NCBI RefSeq assembly: GCF_018502485.1
Contig: NZ_CP075546.1
Length of the DNA stretch: 64,000 bases
Direction: 5' to 3' (one strand)
Source of the DNA: Methanospirillum purgamenti
Lineage (GTDB): Archaea; Halobacteriota; Methanomicrobia; Methanomicrobiales; Methanospirillaceae
Shown here: positions 53,119 through 62,572 of the stretch, piece by piece
Layout: the number at the start of each line of letters is the position of its first letter
Position numbering within the stretch: position 1 is the first letter of the stretch
Position numbers and translations under genes: made by a program
The notes under the pieces: generated by a model
The model's database searches: none
The model's input: the letters and a program-made list of their open reading frames with translations, nothing else
Told to the model about the DNA's origin: nothing

Positions 53119-54473
53119 GAGATGACAGGGAGATGATTCAACGATTCCGCAATCAAATCAGCAGGGTACTCATAATCGGTCAGAGAACCTGCAAAGTATG
53201 CTTCATAACTGGAGAGATCAAAATGTCCGTGACCACTGTTGTTAAACAGAATTGTTTTTGCTTCTCCGGTCTTTTTACATTCAATGGCCTTATCAATAGC
53301 AACACGAATTGCATGAGCTGATTCCGGAGCAGGAATAATTCCTTCCGCCCGGGCAAACATGACTGCGGCGTCAAAAACCTCATTCTGGTAGACTGAAGTA
53401 GAATCTATCATATTGTCAGCATGAAGCCTGGAAACCAGCGGAGCCATTCCATGATACCGAAGTCCACCTGCATGAATGGAAGGTGGAATAAAATCATGTC
53501 CTAATGTGAACATCTTAAGAAGTGGGGTTAGACCAGCAACATCTCCAAAATCATATGCAAACATTCCCCGGGTCAGCGATGGACAGGCTGAAGGTTCAAC
53601 GGCTAATACTTCGAGATCGGGATTTTTACCATCAATTTTATCTTTAATGAAGGGGAAACAGAGCCCTGCACAATTTGAACCACCACCTGCTGAAGCAATG
53701 ACAATATCTGCTTTTTCATCGACCATATCCAGTTGCTTTTGCGCTTCCTGGCCGATAATTGTCTGATGAAGACAGACATGATTGAGTACACTCCCAAGTG
53801 AATAGTTAGTGTTATCATGGGTTGCCGCATCTTCTACTGCTTCAGATATCGCGATACCCAGACTTCCTGGCGTATTAGGATCTTTTTCAAGGATAGCCCG
53901 TCCAGAATTCGTGTCAGGAGAAGGAGAAGGAACACAGGTTGCTCCCCAGGTCTGCATCATCATTTTTCTATATGGTTTTTGATCATAACTGCCTCTGACC
54001 ATATACACCTTACACTCCATCCCGAATAGCTGGGTTGCGAATGCAAGCGAAGAACCCCATTGACCAGCTCCTGTTTCGGTTGCAATCCGCTCTATTCCAT
54101 CTTTCATATTATAATAAGCCTGAGCGATGGCCGTGTTTGGTTTATGTGATCCAGGCGGACTGACCCCTTCGTATTTGTAATAAATCTTAGCCGGAGTTTT
54201 CAGTAACTTTTCCAGTCTGAATGCTCGAAAGAGTGGTGAAGGCCTCCATAATGTGTAAATGTCCCTTATCTCTTCTGGAATGTCAATATACCGATCCTGA
54301 CACATCTCCTGCCTGATTAATTACTTTGGGAAGATTGGCTCCAGATCCCCTGGTGTCACGGGTTTTTTCGTTTGGGGATGCATCGGTGGATCCAGCGGTG
54401 TCTTCAAATCCGCTTGAATATTATACCATTTTTTGGGTATCTCATTCTCATCAAGGATTATTTTCGTATTCAT
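53115..54473 (-). pseudogene. trpB2: TrpB2-type tryptophan synthase beta with internal ochre codon
   Basis: One frame from ATG 54473 to TGA 53115 (452 codons plus stop) with a single TAA at 54323-54321 (codon 51). It reads M-N-T-K-I-I-L-D-E-N-E-I-P-K-K-W-Y-N-I-Q ... L-E-P-I-F-P-K-stop-L-I-R-Q-E-M, where TrpB2 has E; GAA to TAA explains it. The rest is intact: the PLP-Lys loop G-S-H-K-P-N-T and the phosphate loop G-G-G-S-N. ATG 54305 downstream could restart a 396-residue product that lacks the N-terminal 56 residues and has a cramped GGAG directly before it. TrpB2 joins indole and serine. Confidence 0.85.
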
Positions 54474-54498
54474 GTATACTTTAGTTTATTGATGCACA

Positions 54499-54506
54499 TA
54501 TTTATA
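54499..54506 (-). promoter_or_regulatory. TATA box of trpB2
   Basis: TATAAATA on the minus strand, about 30 bases before ATG 54473, so the mRNA is leaderless or nearly so and includes the full N-terminal codons. This supports the long frame as the original gene. Confidence 0.5.
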
Positions 54507-54544
54507 CATTGTTGATGGATGAAGAACATCTTATGTTCAAGTTC

Positions 54545-54571
54545 AAAAAAAAAAGGAAAAAGAAAAAGAAG
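54545..54571 (-). terminator. U-rich terminator of APC permease gene
   Basis: On the minus strand, four T-rich runs (up to ten T) follow the permease stop by about 6 bases. Confidence 0.6.
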
Positions 54572-54576
54572 AATGG

Positions 54577-55848
54577 TTATTTTCTCACTTTTAAATACAC
54601 TATCCAGATAAGTACTAATATTACCGGCCATATCATTGCCCATCCGGTAAAACAAAAAATTGCAGCAGTTAAGAGAAGAGATATGCCACTCACTGCCATT
54701 GCGGTTTTATTCTCTTTCATCAGGACAAGTCCGGCAGCACAACCAGCTAAATACGTAAGAATAAAAGTGGTATTTGGGATTTGTATTAATATATCAAGGG
54801 GAATAAACCCGCTCATATAAATAAGAAGAATTATCAGAAAACAACCAAGAAGAAAAACCAGACTGATTCCCGGGGTTTTAAACCGGCAATGGAGCAGTGA
54901 AAAAGATCGGGGAGCGTATCCTGCTTTAGATATTGCATAAGCAAGTCGTCCTGCTGCCCCGGTGTAGGCAATTGCTGGTGCGGTTGTTATAAACAGAGTC
55001 ATAATTCCTGCTATAATCATCCCGGATGTTCCAAATGAGAGTTGAATCAGGTGGATGAGAGATACTTCAGAGATGCCAGGACCATAACTCTTTGTTCCAA
55101 TAACAGCACCGGCTGCACCGAGGTAGAGAAGACTAATAATTACCGATGCAATGATGGTCCCCCGCACAACATCACGACCAGGATCCTCAAATTCTTCAGT
55201 GACATGTGAAATCGCCTCCCACCCGAGAAAACACCAGAATATCAGGGTTGCTGCATGCCCGACACTTCCCCATCCGTTTGGCATGAATGGTTCAAAATTC
55301 ACCAGATCTATGGCATGAATACTACCCGCTACTGCACCAATGAGAATAATTATCGTGGTAGCAACAACCATCATCTGGATCCTGCCGGTCAGTTTCATAC
55401 CGGTAAAGTTTGTGGCAACAGATATTACAAGAATTATTCCGGCGATAATGAGCCTTCCCGTCTCTCCGAGTCCAAATGCTGCAGCAGCATATCCTGCACC
55501 GGTGAGCGCAATAATCGGTACTGCCATAATTGCCGAGAGGAGAAAAAACCATCCGACAAGCATACCAATGTCCTGGTTCCATGCCTTTGAGACAAAATAT
55601 GAGACTCCTCCGGCATTAGGAAATTTTACCGAGAGAAAACCCATACTCAATGCCATAGGGATTGCTAAAATACTCATTAAAACCCAGGCAAGAAGTGATG
55701 CAGGACCGGCTGAGTCTGCTGTGAGACCAGGTAATAGAAGGATTCCAGAACCCAGGACTGAACCGATATAGAGAGGAATTATCTGCCAAAGTGAAAGAGA
55801 TGCAGTTTTGGGTATAGATGGCTCCACGGATATCACTAGCGAATTCAA
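54577..55848 (-). CDS. APC-family amino acid permease
   Basis: A 423-residue protein with twelve hydrophobic segments. G-S-V-L-G-S-G-I-L-L-L-P-G near residue 30 is the substrate-binding unwound helix of APC transporters, and the whole resembles YjeH-like amino acid exporters/importers. Its substrate is unknown. The start is doubtful: the frame opens with TTG 55848, and GTG codons at 55836 and 55827 are alternatives. It lies upstream of trpB2 on the same strand but a strong U-run separates the two. Confidence 0.85.
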   Translation of the reverse strand: MNSLVISVEPSIPKTASLSLWQIIPLYIGSVLGSGILLLPGLTADSAGPASLLAWVLMSILAIPMALSMGFLSVKFPNAGGVSYFVSKAWNQDIGMLVGWFFLLSAIMAVPIIALTGAGYAAAAFGLGETGRLIIAGIILVISVATNFTGMKLTGRIQMMVVATTIIILIGAVAGSIHAIDLVNFEPFMPNGWGSVGHAATLIFWCFLGWEAISHVTEEFEDPGRDVVRGTIIASVIISLLYLGAAGAVIGTKSYGPGISEVSLIHLIQLSFGTSGMIIAGIMTLFITTAPAIAYTGAAGRLAYAISKAGYAPRSFSLLHCRFKTPGISLVFLLGCFLIILLIYMSGFIPLDILIQIPNTTFILTYLAGCAAGLVLMKENKTAMAVSGISLLLTAAIFCFTGWAMIWPVILVLIWIVYLKVRK

Positions 55849-55975
55849 TAGATGAATCAGATGAAACCCTATGTATAGCAGTCAGAGAAGAAAAAAAGAG
55901 CGGGTGAAACATATCCTTCCAGAGATGAACAAAAATTAAATGAGAAATACTGCTAAAAAACGTTGATTCTTAGTT

Positions 55976-56353
55976 TTATGCGAAGCCAGCCCACATCATC
56001 CCCACCTCAAATGCTTTCACATATTCATCTTCAGAAAAACCAGGATTTTTATCTGAAAGCATCTTGATTGCAGATTCAATGGCTTGCTCATCATCCCCGT
56101 ACGATCCTTGGAGATAATCAACAGATATATCATAAGAATCTATTGATAGTTTTCTTACACGATCTATAGCTTGGATGCAAAGTTCATCAGAACTTCCCGG
56201 AACCATCGACTGGATACGTAAACATAATGCAGATTTATCAGGATTGGGGCATGATGGGGGGGAACGGCCTTTTCGAAAGATAAGATCAAATGCGACTGAA
56301 AGTAAAGAATTATTTGATGAATGATTTTTTTGAGATATATTCTTTTTTTCCAT
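55976..56353 (-). CDS. Hypothetical protein, 125 residues
   Basis: I do not recognise this protein. It has a polar basic start (M-E-K-K-N-I-S-Q-K-N-H), a Cys-Pro segment (S-C-P-N-P-D-K-S-A-L-C) and a helical C-terminal part, D-E-Q-A-I-E-S-A-I-K-M-L-S-D-K-N-P-G-F-S-E-D-E-Y. It follows the AIR-synthase-like gene by 55 bases on the same strand and may share its transcript. Confidence 0.5.
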   Translation of the reverse strand: MEKKNISQKNHSSNNSLLSVAFDLIFRKGRSPPSCPNPDKSALCLRIQSMVPGSSDELCIQAIDRVRKLSIDSYDISVDYLQGSYGDDEQAIESAIKMLSDKNPGFSEDEYVKAFEVGMMWAGFA

Positions 56354-56408
56354 ACACTTTTGAATGTAATGAGCAGGTGTTCATTCCTGAACTGAAAATA
56401 ATTATTAA

Positions 56409-57731
56409 TTATTTGCCTGAAAGTTTCTGAATTACCCGTTCTTTCTTTGCAATTGCTGCCTTTGCAGCATGATCTACTTTCTGTGTCATCATCTCAAAAT
56501 CCTGCTGTTCTTTCTCAACAAGTTTTTTCAGAGGAGTATATGCAGCCTCACGGAACCTTGGATTAAATGGCTCTTCTTTTCCATCCCTGATTAAAACAGG
56601 TTCTGGAGTTCCGGCTTCAACCTTCCCGACTACCAACGATTTCACTCCGATTCCTGACAGAAGAGACTGAACCTGATAAATAACATCGGGTGGAGCAATT
56701 ATCAACATGGCATCAAGGGATACACCAAGTGGATCTATCTCCAGATCCATCAGCATCCGGTATACCATTGGATCAACCAGATCCTGGACGGTATCCTCTA
56801 TTACGACAAACCGAAGTCCTGCAGTTTTTGCCATTTCATGAACATCACCCCGAAGACCCCCATTTGTCACATCAGTCATAGCATGAATGGAACCAAGCAG
56901 ATCACTTGAGAGAATTTTGTCTGCTGCACGAAGGAAGGTCAGGTTAATCGTCCGGTCAACCACATCGTGATATCCGTAATACAGAGCAGTTGTTGCAATG
57001 GTTCCTCCTCCGGCGCCCTCGGTCATGAGAAGAAGGTCACCGTCTGCTGCCAGTCGTCGTGCGGTAATATGTTCAGCAACTCCGACAGTACCAACGCACC
57101 CGGTCATCCGGTCTCCGATAACCATATCTCCTCCTATTCGAAGAGTAGACCCGCTTACAAGGGGAACACCGGTTAGTTCACCAACAGTTGTCACTCCAGC
57201 AGTATAATCAAAAATTTTCGCAACATCACCATCATCAGCAACATGGATGTCAGAAAAAAGCATTACCGGACGAGCACCCATGACATAACAATCTCGAAGT
57301 GTAGCCCGGGTGACATGGAATCCTGCTAAATATGGAAAGTCTGACAGCCGGGAATGCATCCCGTCCACTGTACAAACAATAAACTGACCACCAGCCTGTA
57401 CAACCCCGGCATCATCCATATCCTCAACTCCAACAGTTGCCCCTGATGTTCCTATGATCTCTGCAATTTTCCGATGTGCATAAAAATCTCCAGTGCCTCT
57501 TGATCCAACACCGAAGGCTCCCATCGATACACCGGCTTTTTCATATTTCAGAATATCAGCGGTTAGGTTTGACGTAGCCTGAACTTCAACAAGAACAGCG
57601 TGTGCAAAATTGAGGGCATGTTCATAGTTTATTTTTTTGATTTCAACGATGCGATCAGCGAGATCTGTAATAATATCCTGGGGAGCCCTGCCTCTTTCAA
57701 GATTCCGACGGGCATAACCCTCAACATCCAT
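56409..57731 (-). CDS. AIR-synthase-related protein (HypE/SelD superfamily)
   Basis: A 440-residue protein of the PurM/HypE/SelD fold. G-V-G-S-R-G-T-G-D-F-Y near residue 75 and D-M-D-D-A-G-V-V-Q-A-G-G are the N-terminal ATP-site signatures; A-M-T-D-V-T-N-G-G-L-R-G-D and the G-A-G-G-G-T-I-A-T-T loop belong to the second half. It resembles archaeal proteins annotated as AIR-synthase related and methanogenesis-marker relatives, of unknown substrate. A Lys-rich helical tail (K-A-A-I-A-K-K-E-R-V) is extra to the fold. Confidence 0.8.
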   Translation of the reverse strand: MDVEGYARRNLERGRAPQDIITDLADRIVEIKKINYEHALNFAHAVLVEVQATSNLTADILKYEKAGVSMGAFGVGSRGTGDFYAHRKIAEIIGTSGATVGVEDMDDAGVVQAGGQFIVCTVDGMHSRLSDFPYLAGFHVTRATLRDCYVMGARPVMLFSDIHVADDGDVAKIFDYTAGVTTVGELTGVPLVSGSTLRIGGDMVIGDRMTGCVGTVGVAEHITARRLAADGDLLLMTEGAGGGTIATTALYYGYHDVVDRTINLTFLRAADKILSSDLLGSIHAMTDVTNGGLRGDVHEMAKTAGLRFVVIEDTVQDLVDPMVYRMLMDLEIDPLGVSLDAMLIIAPPDVIYQVQSLLSGIGVKSLVVGKVEAGTPEPVLIRDGKEEPFNPRFREAAYTPLKKLVEKEQQDFEMMTQKVDHAAKAAIAKKERVIQKLSGK

Positions 57732-57826
57732 GACATCAGGTTTGCCGTATACAAATAAAATAAGTGGTTACCTGGCGAAAGACTTCTTAAGATCTGTTGG
57801 TAAACCTATTTCCCATTGGTGAACAG

Positions 57827-60433
57827 GTGAGAAAGCGGATTCTATGGTTTATATTATTGACAATCCTGTTAATCATATTGAATCAATCAGTTATTGCAGG
57901 CATTGAAGAAAACCACTCTCCTGAAGCAGGCACTCAAAAATATTCATCATTGTCAAGTGATCTTCTCCAGCTTCTTGATAAATCATTATGTCCCCCTGGC
58001 ATGTCTCCGGATGACATTATGAAAAGCATGGAGATTAATCATCAGATTCGCAGGAACGATGAAGGAGACTGGTTGGTTCACATCACAATAGAACTGGATG
58101 ACAATGAAACGAGCAAAAAAATCCTTCCTTTTTTATCACATCCAATAGAAGATCCTTCATATAATTTAATTTCTGGTTGGGTTACTTCAGATAATCTTTC
58201 AGTACTTGGAAATTATGCCGGGATTCGAAGCATTACTCCGGTGTTTCCTCCGGCAGGATCCGGATCACTTGAAGTATTACCTGAAGATCTGACAACACCG
58301 GATATCCCGGGTACTTTATGGAAGACAAAACTCTCGACAGATCTTCTCCAGCTTCTTGATGACTCGTATCTTTCTCCCGGACAGTCCAGAGCAGACATAA
58401 TGGCGCTCATGGAAAAAACCGGAGAAATTCGGATTGAAGGCAGAGAAATAGAAGTCAGGATCTCGGCAAAAACAAAACCGACCACCTCTCCGTCAGTATT
58501 TGAACAATTCTTTTCACAACCAGCCCTTGATTCCGTATATGGACGCATTAGTGGATGGATCAGTGCGAAGAACATCACAAATCTGGCAATGCAGGAAGGA
58601 ATAGTATCCTTAGTTGTTCAAATTCCCCCACGGACTTCTAAGATCCAAACAGAAGGAGATTATCTTCTGATGACCAGAGACTTTCGTAACACATCAGGTT
58701 TATCAGGAGAAGGGATTTGTGTCGGAGTGATTTCAGACGGAGTAGATGGCCTTGAATCATTGAAAAAAATTGGTGAACTCCCAAATGTTACTGTCTTGTC
58801 AGACACTATTGGCGGTGATGAAGGGCTTGCCATGCTTCAGATCGTTCATGACATTGCACCAAATGCGTCACTCTATTTTCATGACAGGGGATCAAGCCAG
58901 ATAGAATACGTCAGAGCCCTTGATCAACTCATCATTCACGGATGTAACATCATTTGTGACGATATCACCTATGTTGAACCTTTTTTTGAAGATGGATATA
59001 TTGCCCAGAATATCATTGACAGAATACTCTCCTATAATATTCTATACATAACTGCGGCTGGAAATTTTGCAAAAGAACATTATCAAGCACCATTTAACGG
59101 ATATGAAGAACAGGGTTATCTATGGCAGAATTTTAATGGATCAAAGGGTCGTGATTTGCACTTTTCTGTATCTCCCGGTCTAGCCGGCCATGTGATTTTA
59201 CAATGGGATGACAGGGTTGGATATTCCTCAAATAACTATGATCTCTTTCTTTATGATGAGTCAGGGCGTGAAATTGCCCGAAGTGTAAACCTGCAGGATG
59301 GCGATGATGATCCCATGGAATGGGTGAGATTTGTCAATAACGGAGATAAAGTTAAAGAATATACCGTTAAAGTGGTGCAGGCAGCCGCTGATGAAGCTCT
59401 CCTTGAAATTTATGTACTCCCGTTATCAGGAAGATCTGTTATTATGGATCCATATACTACCGAAGATTCGATTTTTGGTCAGCAGGCAGTAAAACAAGCA
59501 ATTGTAGTTGGAGCAGCAGCACCTGATCCAAAAAATATTACAGTTCAGGAGTATTCATCCCGCGGACCAGTTCTCATCAGGCACCCAGCATATGAACTTC
59601 GGAAGAAACCTGATCTTGTTGCACCAGACCATATAACCGTACTAACCGGAACAATGCAACAGGCTGTATTTAGCGGAACAAGTGCGGCAGCTCCGCACAT
59701 TGCAGGTCTTGCTGCCCTAATATGGAGCGTGAATCCAAATTTTAAAGAAAGTGACGTTCGAAGGATTCTATTAAACGCAACAAGTACCGAAGAAGAATCC
59801 TGGAATGCAACCTATGGCCGGGGGATACCACGTGCTTCTAATCTGACCTTCCCTAATTCCACCCATAACATGCACTGGCTGCCTTTGATAAATGGGTGCA
59901 GTTTTGAACCCAGAACAAACGATCCCGCAGAAAAAATAACAGTATATCCGGGATGGAATATGATCTCAATCCCTTTCCCACTTAAATTAGGCTCAACAGC
60001 ACGAATTTTTGAAGTAATTAATACTGTGCATCATACAATCTGGAGATTTAATGCTGCCAAAGGATCCTGGAATGCCGTTAAACCAGATGATACTCTACTT
60101 CAAATGGATGTTGTCTGGATATATTCAGCTGATGAGACCTCTCTGAATCTGGAGTTTGACACTACATCAGTAAACCAGACGATGAAACAGCTTCATCCTG
60201 GCTGGAATCCGGTTGGTGTTCCAGGAAGAGAAAGCATAACAGCTCGGGAGCTTCTCTCTCCACTTACTGATGCATGGACGTATGTTCTTGTTTTTGATGC
60301 AAAAACTCAGGAATTCAGACCTTCTATCATCAATGGTGGGGCAGGAACGTATTCTCCATCACGTCTTTTATACCCGTCTGAAGGGTGGTGGATATACATG
60401 ACTCGTCCAGGTATTTTGTTTCCAGTCTGTTAA
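57827..60433 (+). CDS. Secreted subtilase-like protein lacking the usual catalytic His motif
   Basis: An 868-residue secreted S8-type protein. GTG 57827 has GGTGA upstream and begins a signal peptide ending S-V-I-A; the TTG at 57797 is less likely. Two similar N-terminal segments (about 45-140 and 168-268) may be tandem pro-domains. The catalytic domain has V-I-S-D-G-V-D (Asp about 304), T-A-A-G-N (Asn about 413) and F-S-G-T-S-A-A-A-P-H (Ser about 619), but at the H-G-T position reads G-G-D-E-G-L-A-M-L. The last 160 residues are a G-W-N-M-I-S-I-P repeat domain shared with the next gene. Confidence 0.82.
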   Translation: MRKRILWFILLTILLIILNQSVIAGIEENHSPEAGTQKYSSLSSDLLQLLDKSLCPPGMSPDDIMKSMEINHQIRRNDEGDWLVHITIELDDNETSKKILPFLSHPIEDPSYNLISGWVTSDNLSVLGNYAGIRSITPVFPPAGSGSLEVLPEDLTTPDIPGTLWKTKLSTDLLQLLDDSYLSPGQSRADIMALMEKTGEIRIEGREIEVRISAKTKPTTSPSVFEQFFSQPALDSVYGRISGWISAKNITNLAMQEGIVSLVVQIPPRTSKIQTEGDYLLMTRDFRNTSGLSGEGICVGVISDGVDGLESLKKIGELPNVTVLSDTIGGDEGLAMLQIVHDIAPNASLYFHDRGSSQIEYVRALDQLIIHGCNIICDDITYVEPFFEDGYIAQNIIDRILSYNILYITAAGNFAKEHYQAPFNGYEEQGYLWQNFNGSKGRDLHFSVSPGLAGHVILQWDDRVGYSSNNYDLFLYDESGREIARSVNLQDGDDDPMEWVRFVNNGDKVKEYTVKVVQAAADEALLEIYVLPLSGRSVIMDPYTTEDSIFGQQAVKQAIVVGAAAPDPKNITVQEYSSRGPVLIRHPAYELRKKPDLVAPDHITVLTGTMQQAVFSGTSAAAPHIAGLAALIWSVNPNFKESDVRRILLNATSTEEESWNATYGRGIPRASNLTFPNSTHNMHWLPLINGCSFEPRTNDPAEKITVYPGWNMISIPFPLKLGSTARIFEVINTVHHTIWRFNAAKGSWNAVKPDDTLLQMDVVWIYSADETSLNLEFDTTSVNQTMKQLHPGWNPVGVPGRESITARELLSPLTDAWTYVLVFDAKTQEFRPSIINGGAGTYSPSRLLYPSEGWWIYMTRPGILFPVC

Positions 60434-60494
60434 CAAATGAGAGGGTTTTTGTCTCTCAGGGACAGAACAAGAAGTACTCGGGCAGGAGACAAAG

Positions 60495-62306
60495 GTGGGG
60501 CGAAAAAAGGGATGCCTGAATTTGAGCGTTAGCTTTACTGGCTTTCTACATATTTCATGCGCAATCTTGCTGATATTCTGTGGGCTGTGTTCAATTCAGG
60601 GAATGGCAGAACAATCGCTAGATGTGCGCCTGGTTGTGTATTCTGCCCAGAATGAATCTGGAGGATACGAACCTGTTCCACCTGAGGTTATACTTCCAGA
60701 TAATATTACATACTCTCTTCGATGCCCTGAACTTGGATTTATCACGGTCGATACCGATCCAAATAAAACCGAATACATCACAAATGAACTTTTAAATCTG
60801 CCCTGGGTCGATGAAATTGAGCGGGATGCCCTGCGCATTTCTGGAACCGTACAGTACGATGAGAAAATAACGAATAATTCTCCTGACCAATGGGCATATT
60901 CCCGTATTGGCATACATAATGTTCGAAAACCAACCCAGAACCTCTCAATATGTACTATCGCAGTAATCGATACCGGAGCTGATTTTGATCATCCGGATAT
61001 TGGGAAATTAATCAGGGGTTATGACTGGGTGGAGCAAGACAGCAGACCAGAAGACATAGACGGGCATGGAACTGCATTAAGTGACATCGTCTCCCAGATT
61101 GGAGGATTTATTTCATCTCCTGCAAATAATTCTGCACTATCCATCATAGCGGAAAGAATTGGGGCAACGAATGTCTCCTTACCTGCTTCTCATTCAGCAC
61201 TGGCAATAACTCATGCAACAGATGCCGGAGCTGGCATTATTCTGATGGGTTATGGGGGGACTGAACCTTCGTTGGCTGAAGAACGTGCTATTACCTATGC
61301 AAAAGAAAAAGGTGTTCTTCTTATTGCACCGGCAGGAAATGAAGACTCAAACACCGTACACTATCCATCAGATAATTTTAATGTAATATCAGTAGGTTCG
61401 GTTGCCAAAACAGATGGACTCTCTTATTTCTCCAACTATGGCATATATACAGAACTGGTAGCTCCAGGTGAAGACCTAATATCTGCATGTACCAAGAACG
61501 GTTATTGTATGAGTTCGGGAACCAGTTTTGCTGCTGCGCAGGTTGCCGGAGTTGCGGGTAGGATAAAAAATGAGTACCCCGGACTTACCGCTGATGAAAT
61601 ACGTTCAATCCTGCAGACCACAGCGACTGATCTTGGGCGTACCGGAAGAGACATTTATTATGGATATGGCCTTCTGAATGCTCCTGATGCCATGAAAGCA
61701 GCTGAGGAATTACGGCTCCAAAAAACCTTAAAGGAGTTTTCAAGCGGAAATAATTTCTTTGAAATGAAAAGAAACCTTGGGCAGAAAAATTCGACTTTGT
61801 ATGATCTAACTCTGAATAAGGGATGGAATTTTGTATCAATTCCGGCACCTCTTCGATCCCAAAAGACCTGTCGTGATCTTTTTTCAAAAGTAAACACTGA
61901 TAGCCATACCATATGGACTTACAGAGGAGTGAATTCAGAATGGATGCCACATAATCCGGATATCTCACCAGTGCCAATGGAGGGGATTCTCGTATTTTCA
62001 GATAAGTTAGTGTCAGTGCCACTGGTACTTGAAACTAATCGTAATAGTTCAAAAGGAGTCTCTCCAGGTTGGAACCTGATTGGATTACCATCAATCACAG
62101 AAATATCTGCATGTGATCTTCTGACTGGTTCAAATTCCACATGGGTAAGTATTCTTCAATTTAACGGGACCAGACAACAATACGATCCAGCCATTATAAG
62201 TGGTGCTCAGGGCACATTTGCAGATACCAGGAAAATACAACCCTTTAGTTCCTTCTGGATATACATGGAGACAAACGGAACTTTTATCCGGTCATCAGCG
62301 TCATAA
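60495..62306 (+). CDS. Secreted subtilisin-like serine protease
   Basis: A 603-residue S8 protease with a complete triad: V-I-D-T-G-A-D (Asp 159), D-G-H-G-T-A-L (His 191) and S-S-G-T-S-F-A-A-A-Q (Ser 344), plus A-G-N-E-D (Asn 282). A signal peptide lies in residues 1-37. The C-terminal 150 residues repeat G-W-N-x-x-S/G-x-P twice, as in the neighbour. GTG 60495 has GGAGACAAAG before it. The 60-base gap to the first protease and the same strand suggest one transcript. It probably acts outside the cell or on the surface. Confidence 0.88.
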   Translation: MGRKKGCLNLSVSFTGFLHISCAILLIFCGLCSIQGMAEQSLDVRLVVYSAQNESGGYEPVPPEVILPDNITYSLRCPELGFITVDTDPNKTEYITNELLNLPWVDEIERDALRISGTVQYDEKITNNSPDQWAYSRIGIHNVRKPTQNLSICTIAVIDTGADFDHPDIGKLIRGYDWVEQDSRPEDIDGHGTALSDIVSQIGGFISSPANNSALSIIAERIGATNVSLPASHSALAITHATDAGAGIILMGYGGTEPSLAEERAITYAKEKGVLLIAPAGNEDSNTVHYPSDNFNVISVGSVAKTDGLSYFSNYGIYTELVAPGEDLISACTKNGYCMSSGTSFAAAQVAGVAGRIKNEYPGLTADEIRSILQTTATDLGRTGRDIYYGYGLLNAPDAMKAAEELRLQKTLKEFSSGNNFFEMKRNLGQKNSTLYDLTLNKGWNFVSIPAPLRSQKTCRDLFSKVNTDSHTIWTYRGVNSEWMPHNPDISPVPMEGILVFSDKLVSVPLVLETNRNSSKGVSPGWNLIGLPSITEISACDLLTGSNSTWVSILQFNGTRQQYDPAIISGAQGTFADTRKIQPFSSFWIYMETNGTFIRSSAS

Positions 62307-62337
62307 AATATTTGGAATTGCAGGAGTATACAGCAAT

Positions 62338-62556
62338 ATGGTTCAGCTCGGTGAACGGTTTTTATATGCTTTTGAGATAACCGGGGCCTGCATCATTGGT
62401 CTCATCTTCGTAGCTATGGCTGTAACATCAGAATCCGCAGATATGGCGTGGAAACTAATTATTGCTGCAGTTCTTTGTTTTTGTATCGCCCTATTCTTTG
62501 GGGTGATGTATATTACAAATAATAAAGAACGCCAAAAAAGACAATTTCAAATGTAA
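62338..62556 (+). CDS. Small two-helix membrane protein
   Basis: A 72-residue protein, M-V-Q-L-G-E-R-F-L-Y, with two membrane helices (about 11-30 and 38-58) and a basic tail N-N-K-E-R-Q-K-R-Q-F. ATG 62338 has CAGGAG 11 bases upstream; the longer frame from 62200 runs inside the protease gene and is rejected. Its position 31 bases after the protease suggests co-transcription. The function is unknown. Confidence 0.55.
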   Translation: MVQLGERFLYAFEITGACIIGLIFVAMAVTSESADMAWKLIIAAVLCFCIALFFGVMYITNNKERQKRQFQM

Positions 62557-62561
62557 TCTGC

Positions 62562-62570
62562 AAAAAAAAA
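62562..62570 (-). terminator. U-tract terminator of groL
   Basis: Nine T on the minus strand, two bases after the groL stop codon. Confidence 0.6.
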
Positions 62571-62572
62571 GA

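Noticed and set aside
53115..54305. TrpB2 as an intact gene starting at ATG 54305
   Set aside because: The 50 codons upstream in the same frame match the TrpB2 N-terminus and lie behind a TATA box, so the short form is a remnant of a longer gene.
54509..54820. Plus-strand 103-residue open frame with a Lys-rich start
   Set aside because: The Lys run is the antisense of the permease terminator, and the rest is antisense to the permease gene.
60434..60494. GAGAG/CTCTC hairpin between the two proteases
   Set aside because: The stem is only five bases, and no U-run follows; not enough for a terminator or regulatory call.
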